From: Symsagittifera roscoffensis
Lineage: Eukaryota; Xenacoelomorpha; Acoela; Convolutidae
Assembly (NCBI RefSeq): GCF_963678635.1
Contig: NC_087071.1
Coordinates: forward strand, 18,849,613 to 18,913,612
Length of the DNA stretch: 64,000 bases
Reading direction: 5' to 3'
Below, in pieces: positions 41,747 through 51,410 of the stretch (positions are counted from its first letter, which is position 1; every line of letters begins with the position of its first letter). Position numbers and translations under genes: made by a program. The notes below the pieces were generated by a model, which ran no database searches, had not been told where the DNA came from, and worked only from the letters and a program-made list of their open reading frames with translations.

Positions 41747-42328
41747 TTATTTTATCGAATCCTTGAGTATCTCACACTTTGATGGTTTGCACTTTAGCCC
41801 CGACCTCTTCATACACGCAAATACTTCGTCAAGTCTCTCAATGTGGTCTTCCAGTGTGGGTGTCGCTATTACCACGTCATCCACATAGCACATTACCAGA
41901 TTGCCGTACTTCTTCGTCATGCCTATCAGCGCGTGTGCCATCAACCGCTGAAATGTGGCAGTGGCATTGCAAAGACCAAACAGCATCCGTTTCCATTGAA
42001 ACAGACCCAACTCGCAGGCGAACCCTGTCTTGTCCCTGTCCTGCTTCCTGAGTGTTACCTGCCAAAAGGCCGAGCCTAAATCAAGAGTCGTAAAAAATGT
42101 TGCATCACCTAACTTCGAGAGGCTCTCATCAATCCTAGGTATGGGATAGGCATCCTTCACCGTGACGGAGTTCAGGTATCGAAAGTCACAACAAAACCTC
42201 AACTGGTCGCCTTTCTTTTTGGCCATCACTACTCCACGCGCCCACGGTGATTTGAATGGTTCTATCATGTCATACTCTAGTAGCGTTTCAATCTCCTTTC
42301 TACACGCATCCGACTTGTGTGGGGTCAT
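41747..42328 (-). CDS. pol: Element C RT, downstream copy
   Basis: 193 codons: QLRFCCDFRYLNSVTVKDAY, FTTLDLGSAFWQVTL (first Asp), LFGLCNATATFQRLM, and MCYVDDVVIATPT (the YxDD catalytic box, intact). It ends at TAA after KDSIK, where gypsy RTs continue with YLG; the same nonsense codon is in the upstream copy. Further RT N-terminal sequence is in 42393-42656 in another frame. Confidence 0.88.
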   Translation of the reverse strand: MTPHKSDACRKEIETLLEYDMIEPFKSPWARGVVMAKKKGDQLRFCCDFRYLNSVTVKDAYPIPRIDESLSKLGDATFFTTLDLGSAFWQVTLRKQDRDKTGFACELGLFQWKRMLFGLCNATATFQRLMAHALIGMTKKYGNLVMCYVDDVVIATPTLEDHIERLDEVFACMKRSGLKCKPSKCEILKDSIK

Positions 42329-42392
42329 GCGCCTCGCCCCCTCCCTGTGCGGTATTGCGTTTTCCTCAAGTTCTATTTCATGCTCAACAAAA

Positions 42393-42985
42393 TTACAACA
42401 CGCGAGCGATGTCTGCCTTATGTCTTGAAAAAACTTCCTCGTTCCGTTCTAGTACGTCCTTGATGGCTTCGAGCTGTTCGTCCGTCAACTTGCCTCTTAA
42501 ATGTTCAATTTCAAATAGGACCGGTTTATCACTCTGCATTTCATCTAGTGTGGGCCGTTCCGGGAAATTCGAACAGCTCGATAGTCCATCGTCTGTCTCT
42601 GACTTAAGTGACTTCACAAGACCTGATGAACCTTTTCTTTTCTTCAATCGTCTCAAGATACAATTTTGTCCCTACGATTGGGACAATCAACAACTTCATT
42701 TTATTTATGGTTTTCAGTCATTTCATATCGAATTTTTACTGGTAAAGCATATCCCAGTTTCCTCCCCCTCTGTATCGTGACTGGTATGTCAAGGGTATTC
42801 AACAAGACACTCACGCAGAGACCGCTCTTCGTTATCGAGAAGGATCTTCCTAAAACAGCAGCCCTTTGACTATTTGGATTTAAGACTATGCATACCTGCT
42901 TGTTGTCACTTAGTTCATTGTAATTTTTCATTCGTAAGCTTAGGATCGCCGCTTCGTTCGCCTTTAGCCTCACTCTCCTACCCAA
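42393..42985 (-). pseudogene. pol: Element C protease-RT linker, downstream copy
   Basis: Open pieces 42393-42656 (SETDDGLSSCSNFPERPTLD; ERNEEVFSRHKADIA, the latter typical of the RT entry 'f.....D.g') and 42701-42985 (RVRLKANEAAILSLRMKNYN; a tetrad like the post-protease domain) are in different frames. The matching upstream copy (44289-45713) keeps them in one frame, so this copy has the additional damage. Confidence 0.7.
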
Positions 42986-43902
42986 GAATACCGGTGCTCA
43001 TTTGCCATTATTAAATTTACCGGTTTGATTGCGTACCTCCTATCCGGGTTCAGTATCCTGAACATTGCGTTGTTTAGATCAATCGCTACATCAAAGTTCC
43101 TGATGAAGTGTCTGCCTAAAAAGAATTGGTCAGACTCATCTAGGTTTTCTACCACAAGAAATCTCATCCACAGGTTGCGTTCCCCCAGATTCAGGGCTAT
43201 TATCGGCGTTCTGCCCAACACCCGCAGCGCCCCTTTGTTTGCAGCTGACAACCGTATTCTCGAATCAATCAAATCATTTTTGTTGAAGCCCATTCGTTCC
43301 CAAGTTTCGATTGGTATGACACTCAAGACCGCTCCCGTATCAAGTAACCCACGTAACTGAGTCCTCTTGCCACTTATGTCGAGCACATGTGCTGTCACAT
43401 CTGCCTCTGTCCCGATGTGCATTGCATCTTCCTCAAGCATGGCGCAGTGTCCAATCGATCTCATTTTCAACTCTTCTTTTCCCACGTAGATTTGCCCTAT
43501 TAGATCATCATCACATGTTATCATTGTTTTAGTATAGAAGTTGATCCCATCTATATTTAGCATCACCTCATGTGGACCATAAGCTTCTGCGTGCCTGTTG
43601 TCAACTCGGACTGACTTGCTACCCCCTCTCGTGAGTAGTGCCCTCAATGCTCTAGCTCTAGAAGTCGTTTGTGGGCTTATACAACTCAAGTAATCTGCGT
43701 ACACATCAAAGTGCAGTATTTTCTGGTCACTTGGTTCGCTCAAGTTTCTCGTTACCTCATGGCCGCCCACAGTGATTATTGACATTATTCTTGCCCCGAT
43801 CTTTGTTATACCGAATGGCTTCCCCGTCACCATCTTTACAGTGTTGCAGTTTCCATTTTTTTTGTCGACCCCGCTACAGCCTCTGGTATTGATTGCGAGC
43901 AA
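42970..43902 (-). CDS. pro: Element C aspartic protease, downstream copy
   Basis: 310 codons. The active-site motif is LRGLLDTGAVLSVIPIETWE (D-T-G-A), followed by FFLGRHFIRNFDVAID, the usual I-L-G / flap region. The N-terminal part (ITVGGHEVTRNLSEPSDQKI) is the same as in the upstream copy. It cleaves the Gag-Pol precursors. The start at 43902 lies within the duplicated gag end; the natural reading comes from upstream of 44132 through the duplication junction. Confidence 0.82.
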   Translation of the reverse strand: MLAINTRGCSGVDKKNGNCNTVKMVTGKPFGITKIGARIMSIITVGGHEVTRNLSEPSDQKILHFDVYADYLSCISPQTTSRARALRALLTRGGSKSVRVDNRHAEAYGPHEVMLNIDGINFYTKTMITCDDDLIGQIYVGKEELKMRSIGHCAMLEEDAMHIGTEADVTAHVLDISGKRTQLRGLLDTGAVLSVIPIETWERMGFNKNDLIDSRIRLSAANKGALRVLGRTPIIALNLGERNLWMRFLVVENLDESDQFFLGRHFIRNFDVAIDLNNAMFRILNPDRRYAIKPVNLIMANEHRYSWVGE

Positions 43903-44288
43903 CTTAATGCTTCGTTCATTTTCTGTCTTTCGATCTCTTGCTTCAGTCGTTGTTCTATTTTTTTCACTGCCAGGTCCTGTTTCACTTTGTTGATAGCTTC
44001 CGCCGCCGCCTTCTCATAATTTATCTCTAGGGCGTTCCTTGTCGTGGCCTCTGTTGCACTGTTAACTTGCGTTACAGCTTTTATTGTTTTCGTTGGCAGT
44101 TCCGCACTTGGTGTTTCTAGATTTTTAGAAACCTTGTCTGCATAGCCTTCAATGAAATCTCTGTAGTAATTTGCAAAACCCAGGAAGCTCATCAATTGGT
44201 GTTTCGTTTTTGGCGATTTCTAAGTTAGAACTGCTTTTACTGCGTCTGGATCTGGTCTGATGCCGTGTCTGTCCACCATCCTGCCCAT

Positions 44289-45713
44289 TTATTTTATCGA
44301 ATCCTTGAGTATCTCACACTTTGATGGTTTGCACTTTAGCCCCGACCTCTTCATACACGCAAATACTTCGTCAAGTCTCTCAATGTGGTCTTCCAGTGTG
44401 GGTGTCGCTATTACCACGTCATCCACATAGCACATTACCAGGTTGCCGTACTTCTTCGTCACGCCTATCAGCGCGTGTGCCATCAACCGCTGAAATGTGG
44501 CAGTGGCATTGCAAAGACCAAACGGCATCCGTTTCCATTGAAACAGACCCAACTCGCAGGCAAACCCTGTCTTGTCCCTGTCCTGCTTCCTGAGTGCTAC
44601 CTGCCAAAAGGCCGAGCCTAAATCAAGAGTCGTAAAAAATTTTGCATCACCTAACTTCGAGAGGCTCTCATCAATCCTAGGTATGGGATAGGCATACTTC
44701 ACCGTGACGGAGTTCAGGTATCGAAAGTCACAACAAAACCTCAACTGGTTGCCTTTCTTTTTGGCCATCACTACTCCACACGCCCACGGTGATTTGGAAG
44801 GTTCTATCATGTCATACTCTAGTAGCGTTTCAATCTCCTTTCTACACGCATCCGATTTGTGTGGAGTCATGCGCCTCGCCCCCTCCCTGTGCGGTATTGC
44901 GTTTTCCTCAAGTTCTTTTTCATGCTCAACAAAATTACAACACGCGATGTCTGCCTTATGTCTGGAAAAAACTTCCTCGTTCCGTTCTAGTACGTCCTTG
45001 ATTTCTTCGAGCTGTTCGTCCGTCAACTTGCCTCTTAAATGTTCAATTTCCGGTAGGACCGGTTTATCACTCTGCATTTCATCTAGTGTGGGCCGTTCCG
45101 GGAAATTCGAACAGCTCGATAGTCCATCGTCTGTCTCTGACTTAAGTGACTTCACAAGACCTGATGAACCTTTTCTTTTCTTCAATCGTCTCAAGATACA
45201 ATTTTTGTCCCTACGATTGGGACAATCAACAACTTCATTTTGTTTATGATTTTCAGTCATTTCATATCGAGTTTTTACTGGTAAAGCATATCCCAGTTTC
45301 CTCACCCTCTGTATCGTGACTGGTATGTCAAGGGTATTCAACAAGACACTCACGTAGAGACCGCTCTTCGTTATCGAGAAGGATCTTCCTAAAACAGCAG
45401 CACTTTGACTATTTGGATTTAAGACTATGCATACCTGCTTGTTGTCACTTAGTTCATTGTAATTTTTCATTCGTAAGCTTACGATCGCCGCTTCGTTCGC
45501 CTTTAGCCTCACTCTCCTACTCAAGAATACCGATACTTTGGTCTCATTTGCCATTATTAAATTTACCGGTTTGATTGCGTACCTCCTATCCGGGTTCAGT
45601 ATCCTGAACATTGCGTTGTTTAGATCAATCGCTCCATCAAAGTTCCTGATGAAGTGTCTGCCTAAAATGACTTGGTCAGACTCATCTAGGTTTTCTACCA
45701 CAAGAAATCTCAT
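44289..45713 (-). CDS. pol: Element C RT, upstream copy
   Basis: 474 codons in one frame: post-protease segment, linker, then RT with FRYLNSVTVKYAYPIPRIDE, FFTTLDLGSAFWQVAL, PFGLCNATATFQRLM and MCYVDDVVIATP. The YVDD box is intact. It stops at TAA after KDSIK (44289-44291). Protease lies just upstream in 45710-47137, in another frame, with a one-base shift near 45715 (a C missing relative to the other copy). Confidence 0.9.
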   Translation of the reverse strand: MRFLVVENLDESDQVILGRHFIRNFDGAIDLNNAMFRILNPDRRYAIKPVNLIMANETKVSVFLSRRVRLKANEAAIVSLRMKNYNELSDNKQVCIVLNPNSQSAAVLGRSFSITKSGLYVSVLLNTLDIPVTIQRVRKLGYALPVKTRYEMTENHKQNEVVDCPNRRDKNCILRRLKKRKGSSGLVKSLKSETDDGLSSCSNFPERPTLDEMQSDKPVLPEIEHLRGKLTDEQLEEIKDVLERNEEVFSRHKADIACCNFVEHEKELEENAIPHREGARRMTPHKSDACRKEIETLLEYDMIEPSKSPWACGVVMAKKKGNQLRFCCDFRYLNSVTVKYAYPIPRIDESLSKLGDAKFFTTLDLGSAFWQVALRKQDRDKTGFACELGLFQWKRMPFGLCNATATFQRLMAHALIGVTKKYGNLVMCYVDDVVIATPTLEDHIERLDEVFACMKRSGLKCKPSKCEILKDSIK

Positions 45714-47137
45714 CCACAGGTTGCGTTCCCCAGATTCAGGGCTATTATCGGCGTTCTGTCCAACACCCGCAGCGCCCCTTTGTTTGCAGCTGACAACCGT
45801 ATTCTCGAATCCATCAAATCATTTTTGTTGAAGCCCATTCGTTCCCAAGTTTCGATTGGTATGACAATCAAGACCGCTCCCGTATCAAGTAACCCACGTA
45901 ACTGAGTCCTCTTGCCACTTATGTTGAGCACATGTGCTGTCACATCTGCCTCTGTCCCGATGTGCATTGCATCTTCCTCAAGCATGGCGCAGTGTCCAAT
46001 CGATCTCATTTTCAACTCTTCTTTTCCCACGTAGATTTGCCCTATTAGATCATCATCACATGTTATCATTGTTTTAGTATAGAAGTTGATCCCATCTATA
46101 TTTAGCATCACCTCATGTGGACCATAAGCTTCTGTGTACCTGTTGTCAACTGGGACTGACTTGCTACCCCCTCTCGTGAGTAGTGCCCTCAATGCTCTAG
46201 AAGTAGTTTGTGGGCTTATACAACTCAAGTAATCTGCGTACACATCAAAGTGCATTATTGTCTGGTCACTTGATTCGCTCAAGTTTCTCGTTACCTCATG
46301 GCCGCCCACAGTGATTATTGACATTATTCTTGCCCCGATCTTTGTTATACCGAATGGCTTCCCCGTCACCATCTTTACAGTGTTGCAGTTTCCATTTTTT
46401 GTCGACCCCGCTACAGCCTCTAGTTTTGATTGCGAGCAACTTAAGGCTTCGTTCATTTTCTGTCTTTCGATCTCTTGCTTCAGCCGTTGTTCTATTTCTT
46501 TCGCTGCCAGGTCCTGTTTCACTTTGTTGATAGCTTCCGCCGCCGCCTTCTCATAATTTATCTCTAGGGCGTTCCTTGCCGTGGCCTCTGTTGCACTGTT
46601 AACTTGCGTTACAGCTTTCATTGTTTTCGTCGGCAGTTCCGCACTTGGTGTTTCTAGATTTTTCGTTTCAAATTCACCTTGTCTATTTCTCTGGTTCTGT
46701 ACCGCTGCTAAAGCCAACTTGTGTTTTGGATGACTCTGATTCTTGACCGCCTCCCAAAACAACGGACAGTCCATCCTGAAGTGCCCCTCTTGATTGCAGA
46801 AGAAGCATGTTGCACCTATTTTTATGATCAAGCCACTATAGAACTCGTGTTCCTCCATCTGGCTCATATCTTTCTCATCGGGTGCATATCCCAAACTCTT
46901 CATGCCCTGCTTGTACGTCGTGCAATCTGCCACATGATGGTCAGCTGACCCGCAGTTCGCGCATGATCTGCGTTTGTCCATGTCATCTCTAGGCTTGTAC
47001 CATGACGACCTTTGTGGCTGATTCCCCCCTTGCGTATTCCTGTTGTCTAAGTACGAGTATTTCTTGGGTTTCATTAGCATGTATTCTCTTGACTTCTGCT
47101 TCATCTCTTCAGGAGTTGGTGCACTGTCTTTCGACAA
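45710..47137 (-). CDS. gag: Element C gag zinc knuckles and protease, upstream copy
   Basis: 475 codons. Two CCHC zinc knuckles: CANCGSADHHVADC (near residue 35) and CFFCNQEGHFRMDC (near residue 88). Next comes a KA/E-rich helical segment (AAAEAINKVKQDLAAKEIEQ), then the protease with RGLLDTGAVLIVIPIETWER. The fusion of nucleocapsid to protease in one frame is normal for many gypsy elements. It begins just after an in-frame TAG (47144-47146) that cuts gag. Confidence 0.88.
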   Translation of the reverse strand: MSKDSAPTPEEMKQKSREYMLMKPKKYSYLDNRNTQGGNQPQRSSWYKPRDDMDKRRSCANCGSADHHVADCTTYKQGMKSLGYAPDEKDMSQMEEHEFYSGLIIKIGATCFFCNQEGHFRMDCPLFWEAVKNQSHPKHKLALAAVQNQRNRQGEFETKNLETPSAELPTKTMKAVTQVNSATEATARNALEINYEKAAAEAINKVKQDLAAKEIEQRLKQEIERQKMNEALSCSQSKLEAVAGSTKNGNCNTVKMVTGKPFGITKIGARIMSIITVGGHEVTRNLSESSDQTIMHFDVYADYLSCISPQTTSRALRALLTRGGSKSVPVDNRYTEAYGPHEVMLNIDGINFYTKTMITCDDDLIGQIYVGKEELKMRSIGHCAMLEEDAMHIGTEADVTAHVLNISGKRTQLRGLLDTGAVLIVIPIETWERMGFNKNDLMDSRIRLSAANKGALRVLDRTPIIALNLGNATCG

Positions 47138-47143
47138 TGTATA

Positions 47144-47761
47144 CTATGTTGCTAACATCGTTCTCAAGTCATCACTCTTTACCCCATCAATAAACTTTGA
47201 GGCGATGCTGAAGTTCCTTCTATTGGTAGATTCTTCCGGTTCACTCCTTCTTCTCAAGCTCTCAAGATCATCTAGGAACCTGTCTATCGATTCATCGTCC
47301 CTTTGCCTTCTCTTTTCAAATCGCCTCATCGCTTGATGACCCTTCATGCCTGAGCCGAATCGATTTAACAATATTGCGAAGATTTTGTCCGCTGTATCGC
47401 GTTCCTCTTCTTTCTTCGCAACCACGCATTTCAATGCCGTGCCTTCCAGATTGCTCAGTATCGCTGTGCATGCTTGCCTCTCATCGTTCAAGTTGACTTG
47501 TTCCAAGTGCAACCTCATGACTTCTACCCAAGTGTCAATGCATCCGTCTGAATCATCTTTGAATTCTTTTGGTTTCTTGAAAGTTTTCCTGGATTTGTTG
47601 CTTCCTCTGTCACTCGAGTCGGTGTTCCTTGTGGCGAAGGCTTCTAGTGTCCTGTTCATCATTTCCCAGGTGCTTGCCCATGTCATGGCATCTGGTCCCA
47701 CGTTGTTGTGAGTCGTGGAGTCCCCTGGACCACTGGTTGTGTTCGCTGTTCCACTTTTCAT
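47144..47761 (-). CDS. gag: Element C gag capsid
   Basis: 205 codons with the retrotransposon gag pattern: FKDDSDGCIDTWVEVMRLHL, ACTAILSNLEGTALKCVV, DTADKIFAILLNRFG, RRFEKRRQRDDESIDRFLDD. It forms the particle shell. It stops at TAG 47144-47146; the same frame continues in the zinc-knuckle ORF, so this is a nonsense codon. Upstream, the frame changes at a run of 14-15 C's (47772-47786 on +). Confidence 0.85.
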   Translation of the reverse strand: MKSGTANTTSGPGDSTTHNNVGPDAMTWASTWEMMNRTLEAFATRNTDSSDRGSNKSRKTFKKPKEFKDDSDGCIDTWVEVMRLHLEQVNLNDERQACTAILSNLEGTALKCVVAKKEEERDTADKIFAILLNRFGSGMKGHQAMRRFEKRRQRDDESIDRFLDDLESLRRRSEPEESTNRRNFSIASKFIDGVKSDDLRTMLAT

Positions 47762-47864
47762 AATCGCCTTGCCCCCCCCCCCCCCGTTGCCGTACTCGCA
47801 GCCTCCTGAGGTACTGGTAACGGTGTTGACTGTCGTTTGTTCCTTTGTGGTTCCACGAAGTCAA
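47610..47864 (-). pseudogene. gag: Element C gag, segment across the poly-C run
   Basis: An 84-codon frame that joins the N-terminal gag ORF region to the homopolymer. Only its upstream part (LRRLRVRQRGGGGQG) is likely to be gag, since the capsid frame takes over just after the poly-G (minus sense). The rest of the ORF is a shadow of the capsid. Confidence 0.4.
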
Positions 47865-47874
47865 CTCTATTACC

Positions 47875-48855
47875 TTACGTCCGCTCCGCCGCTGGCCTGT
47901 CTCGTGGTGTTGAATTCCTCAAGATAGCGTCTAACTTTGTCTGTATTGCACTTGAGCTCTCAGCCTGGTCCCTACTCATCGTATCCATTCTCGTTTCCAA
48001 ACTCACCAACTGGCTATTCACTGCGTCATATCGCTGCTTCATTTCTCGCATGTCTTTTCTGATGTTCTTGTCTCGCTCTTCATCAGTGGTGTCTATTTTG
48101 TCCGACATCTGCTGAAGCTTTTCCTCTGTTGCTCTCGCTAGATGGAAATAGCTGTCCAGGTACTCATGTTTGTTGTTTCTCATTTCCTTCCTTATCACAT
48201 TTCTATCCTCTTCGCTGTGCTTCAGTTTCTCGTCTATCTGATCTGGCTTCGCCATCAAGTCACTTAGCTCAAGAGTAGCTGTTCCATGGTCCGTTGTTGT
48301 CCTGTTGTCGGGACAGTTGTTGGGACAGGTCGCGGTTCCCGGTCTGATCTGATCCTCGTTTTGGTCGGTGTCTGTCGTTCTCGTGGAAACTGTTCCGAAT
48401 GTTTTGCCTTTCTCGGTTTTCGTTTCCTCCACTGCTGCGTCTCTCGATTTCATTCCGACCGTTATCGCCAATCTTTCAGTAAAAGACGTTCTTTTTGCTT
48501 GAGACTGGTCCTTCACCGTTTCTGGCGTGTTGCCTGTTGTGTCTTCCACGTTGTCTATCGGTGAGAACTCCATGGGCTTCGGATTAGGTTCTTCCGCATT
48601 GGGCATCGGAGTTGACTCTGTCGTTTTCTTTCCCACCTCATCCACACTTTGATCCGGTGTCTCTAGTTCAATCTCGATGGTGGGTTCTGCTTGTTTCCCT
48701 TCCATGCCTTCTTTTGCTCTGTTCTCTGTATTACTCCTCGTATTGACCATGCTAACTGAAAAGTTATTCTTTGTTACCTTTGGAACCATTGATGTCGTTT
48801 TACGTAGCGACGAGTTATACTTTGTCTTCGCTTTGGTAGATCTTTTTTCAGCCAC
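47875..48855 (-). CDS. gag: Element C gag N-terminal region
   Basis: 326 codons, ATG at 48855. A basic start (MAEKRSTKAKTKYNSSLRKT) is followed by a long low-complexity part rich in T, E, P and N and then a coiled-coil-like segment (EEKLQQMSDKIDTTDEERDK, continuing with RMDTMSRDQAES) near residues 235-310. No enzymatic domain. By place and by its helical end it is the matrix/assembly part of gag. It ends at TGA/TAA near 47875, just before the capsid frames. Confidence 0.6.
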   Translation of the reverse strand: MAEKRSTKAKTKYNSSLRKTTSMVPKVTKNNFSVSMVNTRSNTENRAKEGMEGKQAEPTIEIELETPDQSVDEVGKKTTESTPMPNAEEPNPKPMEFSPIDNVEDTTGNTPETVKDQSQAKRTSFTERLAITVGMKSRDAAVEETKTEKGKTFGTVSTRTTDTDQNEDQIRPGTATCPNNCPDNRTTTDHGTATLELSDLMAKPDQIDEKLKHSEEDRNVIRKEMRNNKHEYLDSYFHLARATEEKLQQMSDKIDTTDEERDKNIRKDMREMKQRYDAVNSQLVSLETRMDTMSRDQAESSSAIQTKLDAILRNSTPRDRPAAERT

Positions 48856-49188
48856 CGGTACCCTGCTCCGCCCCTTATTTTTATTTATAATTGTTCCTAT
48901 TTACAGTATTACTATCTACTCTACTCTAAGGTTAAAACCTAAGGTTAAAACTCTACTCTAAGGTTAAAACCTCTTTTGACAAGTTTTTATTAAAAGAAAT
49001 TTACAATTTGCTAAAAACAACGTTTCCTGAGCTTTTTGAAAATTCTATATGTTCTTGATCCCCACAGTACCGGATCTTTAGGATTGGGTAGAAAATTTGA
49101 TTTTGCGATTGGTTACTTCAACCTGTCTTAATACTCTTTTAGTACCGTCACCCCCCTTCTTTATACTGTTCCAAGACTTCCCCTCTAC

Positions 49189-49868
49189 TGTCCCAAGACT
49201 GTTCAGTGTTGTCCCAGTACTTCTTGTTAGTGTCCCAAGACCACTGTCCCAAGACCCTTGCCCTAAGACTACTGTCCCAAGACTACTGTCCCAAGACTAC
49301 TGTCCCAAGACTAGTGTTCCAAGACCACCGTCCCAAGACTACTGTCCCAAGACTAGTGTCCCAAGACCACTGTCCCAAGACTACTGTCCCAAGACTAGTG
49401 TCCCAAGACTACTGTCCCAAGACTACTGTCCCAAGACTAGTGTCCCAAGACTACTGTCCCAAGACCACTGTCCCAAGACTACTGTCCCAAGACTACTGTC
49501 CCAAGACTACTGTCCCAAGACTACTGTCCCAAGACTACTGTCCCAAGACCACTGTCCCAAGACCACTGTCCCAAGACCAGTGTCCTAAGACCACTGTCCC
49601 AAGACTACTGTCCCAAGACCACTGTATCAAGACCAGTGTCCCAAGACCACTGTCCCAAGAGTACTGTCCCAAGACTACTGTCCCAAGACTAGTTTCCCAA
49701 GACTGTTTCGTACCAAGATGCTCTGGTCCAAGACTGTCCCAAGACTGCACCGTCCCAAGACTGTCCCAAGACTGCTCTGTCCCGAGACTGTCCCAAGACC
49801 GTGTTGCTCCAAGACTGTCCCCAGACTGCAGTGTCCCAAGACTTCTTCGGTACTGTCCCAAGACTTGT
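49189..49868. repeat. 14-bp minisatellite CTGTCCCAAGACTA
   Basis: Roughly 40 tandem copies of CTGTCCCAAGAC(T/C)A with variants (ACTAGTGTC, ACCACTGTC), most regular at 49245-49720 and then more spread out to 49868. Because 14 is not a multiple of three, two forward frames and one reverse frame are open and spell a 14-residue repeat (SQDYCPKTTVPRLL). These ORFs (49097-49588, 49206-49874, 49535-49861) are by-products. Confidence 0.9.
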
Positions 49869-50752
49869 CACTGAGTGTCTGGATATAGGATCTCTTCTTC
49901 TTCGTTGTACGGACTCTTGAACCACTGTACCGTTTACCACCACTTGAGCTCTAGTAAAAATTTTCCCAAAATCCTTATCTTAATGGCCAAAACCCAAATA
50001 CTGAACCCCCTGTATTTATCTCCCTCTCGATGTGTCAGGCTATTTGAAACTCTAAATTCCTCGCAGTTATCTTGTGATCACCTGTTCGTTCAAATACCAA
50101 CAACAAATTTTCACCAAAACGTAAAAATTTAAACAGGAAAAATTTCAAAAACCTCAAATTCAAGGTTGACAGATGTCAATCTTTGTCCGAGAAAATGTCT
50201 GGTACCCGATTGCCACGCATTTTCCTCCCCCCTGCTAGCGACCTTATGTGGTATCACAAAAACTGTCTATGTCCGTTCCCCCCTACCAATCCGACCAGGG
50301 TAACTACCTTAACCTGATGTTGAATTTGGATATCCGCTTCTTATAACCAACGCGTGTAAGTATCTAATGTAACTAAATCGACGATGCCGAACAATTAGTT
50401 ACTCTAATGTGTCCCCCCTTTTTACAATTTATAACCGCTAACCTCTTACCTAACCAGCCCCCCTTCTAACATCCCCCTCTTTAGTCCCCCTCTTAAGCCA
50501 AAAAATCCCTTAAGCGCCGGGTGCTAAACCTCTCGAGAGAAAACCGTAGACCTGTTTCCAGACCTGCTTGTGTAAAAACTTCCTCAAAACAATGGGGCTC
50601 CGCTTATCCAATTTTACACTTATCTCCTATAATATAAAGTGGATTTTAACGATACCCGTTTGCCCAACTTGAGAACACCCCTGTGCGTCCTCTTGTAGTG
50701 ATCCCGTGCTGGTTGTCTCCGTTGACGTGCACTGCACTTGACAGCAGCACCA

Positions 50753-50950
50753 CCTTCCCACTTGGCTGGTCACCTCTTCCAGTCAAGTTTCCTAGCGGTT
50801 CAGCTCAGTCCCTCTGAACCACTTTCCCACTCGGCTGGTCACCTCTTCCAGTCAAGTCTCCTAGTGGTCCGGTTCAGTCCTTGTGAACCACTTTCCCACT
50901 CGGCTGGTCATCCTTTCCAGTCAAGTCTCCTAGTGGTCTGGCTAGGTTGC
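50753..50950. repeat. 69-bp tandem repeat, about three copies
   Basis: Units beginning TTCCCACT(C/T)GGCTGGTCA at 50755, 50824 and 50893 are spaced 69 bp apart, equal to 23 codons, so the + frame (50738-50971) stays open. The same array lies inverted at about 52800-53010. It probably lies in untranslated leader RNA; coding is possible but unsupported. Confidence 0.8.
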
Positions 50951-51381
50951 AATCTATCTGAAAACCCTTAAGAACGCCCCCCACTCGGGCACCTTATTGA
51001 AGTCACTGGTTTAGATTGCTAGATTGATCGAAACGATCGGTCTTATAAAAAGTATGGGTACTATTTAATTAATATAAAGGTTTGATCCAAATGATCTGGT
51101 ATCAAAGTCACTGTCTTTTTTGTTTTCTGGTTTTTGTTTCGCTTTTTGTCTTTTTGCTCGTGTTTTTGTCCCCCTAGTTACCACCCCCCCCCCCTTACTC
51201 GGTTAGCTAGGCCTCGTTCGGAGAGCGTACCAGGAAGTTTTCTCAAGTTTTCTTAAAAAGCTATCACGGTACAACCGGAAGGTTTACACGTTCCCGCTGA
51301 ACCGTACCACCGGTACTCTAGAATGGGGTTGCAGCCCGGTGCTGTGTCAAGTGGGTTCGACTCCGTTGTTATGATGTCGTA

Positions 51382-51399
51382 AAACACCCAGGAGCGCCA
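51382..51399 (-). promoter_or_regulatory. Possible primer-binding site of element C
   Basis: In the element's sense the sequence 11 nt after the LTR reads TGGCGCTCCTGGGTGTTT, beginning TGG as needed to pair with a tRNA CCA end. The offset from the LTR is larger than usual, and the tRNA was not identified. Confidence 0.25.
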
Positions 51400-51410
51400 T
51401 AAAAACACTA

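Larger units (their letters stand above)
41590..44132 (-). repeat. Tandem duplication, downstream unit
   Basis: 41590-44132 repeats 44133-46670 (offset 2535-2542 bp): both run from the end of gag through protease to RT. The junction near 44132 joins the RT text GYADKV directly to the gag text KNLETPSAELP. The units differ by small indels and substitutions. Confidence 0.85.
48856..51410 (-). other. Element C leader with minisatellite
   Basis: 2.55 kb between the 5' LTR and gag. It contains short repeats of AAGGTTAAAACCT (48928-48975), a 14-bp minisatellite (49189-49850), a 69-bp triple repeat (50753-50950) and a candidate primer-binding site near the LTR. The segment 49189-51416 is repeated inverted at 52313-54493. 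Confidence 0.7.

Noticed and set aside
37317-48961. Many plus-strand ORFs across element C
   Set aside because: The minus strand carries the gag, protease, RT and integrase motifs; the plus frames are serine/leucine-rich shadows, duplicated together with the tandem unit.
49189-49868. CRISPR-like repeat array
   Set aside because: Units are directly adjacent with no unique spacers, and the genome is eukaryotic.
49097-49874. Long ORFs with a VPRLLSQDYCPKT repeat on + and their antisense
   Set aside because: They translate a 14-bp minisatellite, which keeps several frames open at once; no start context or unique domain.
51351-51364. tRNA T-arm-like GGGTTCGACTCC near the C LTR
   Set aside because: No acceptor stem, D-arm or anticodon arm can be laid out around it.
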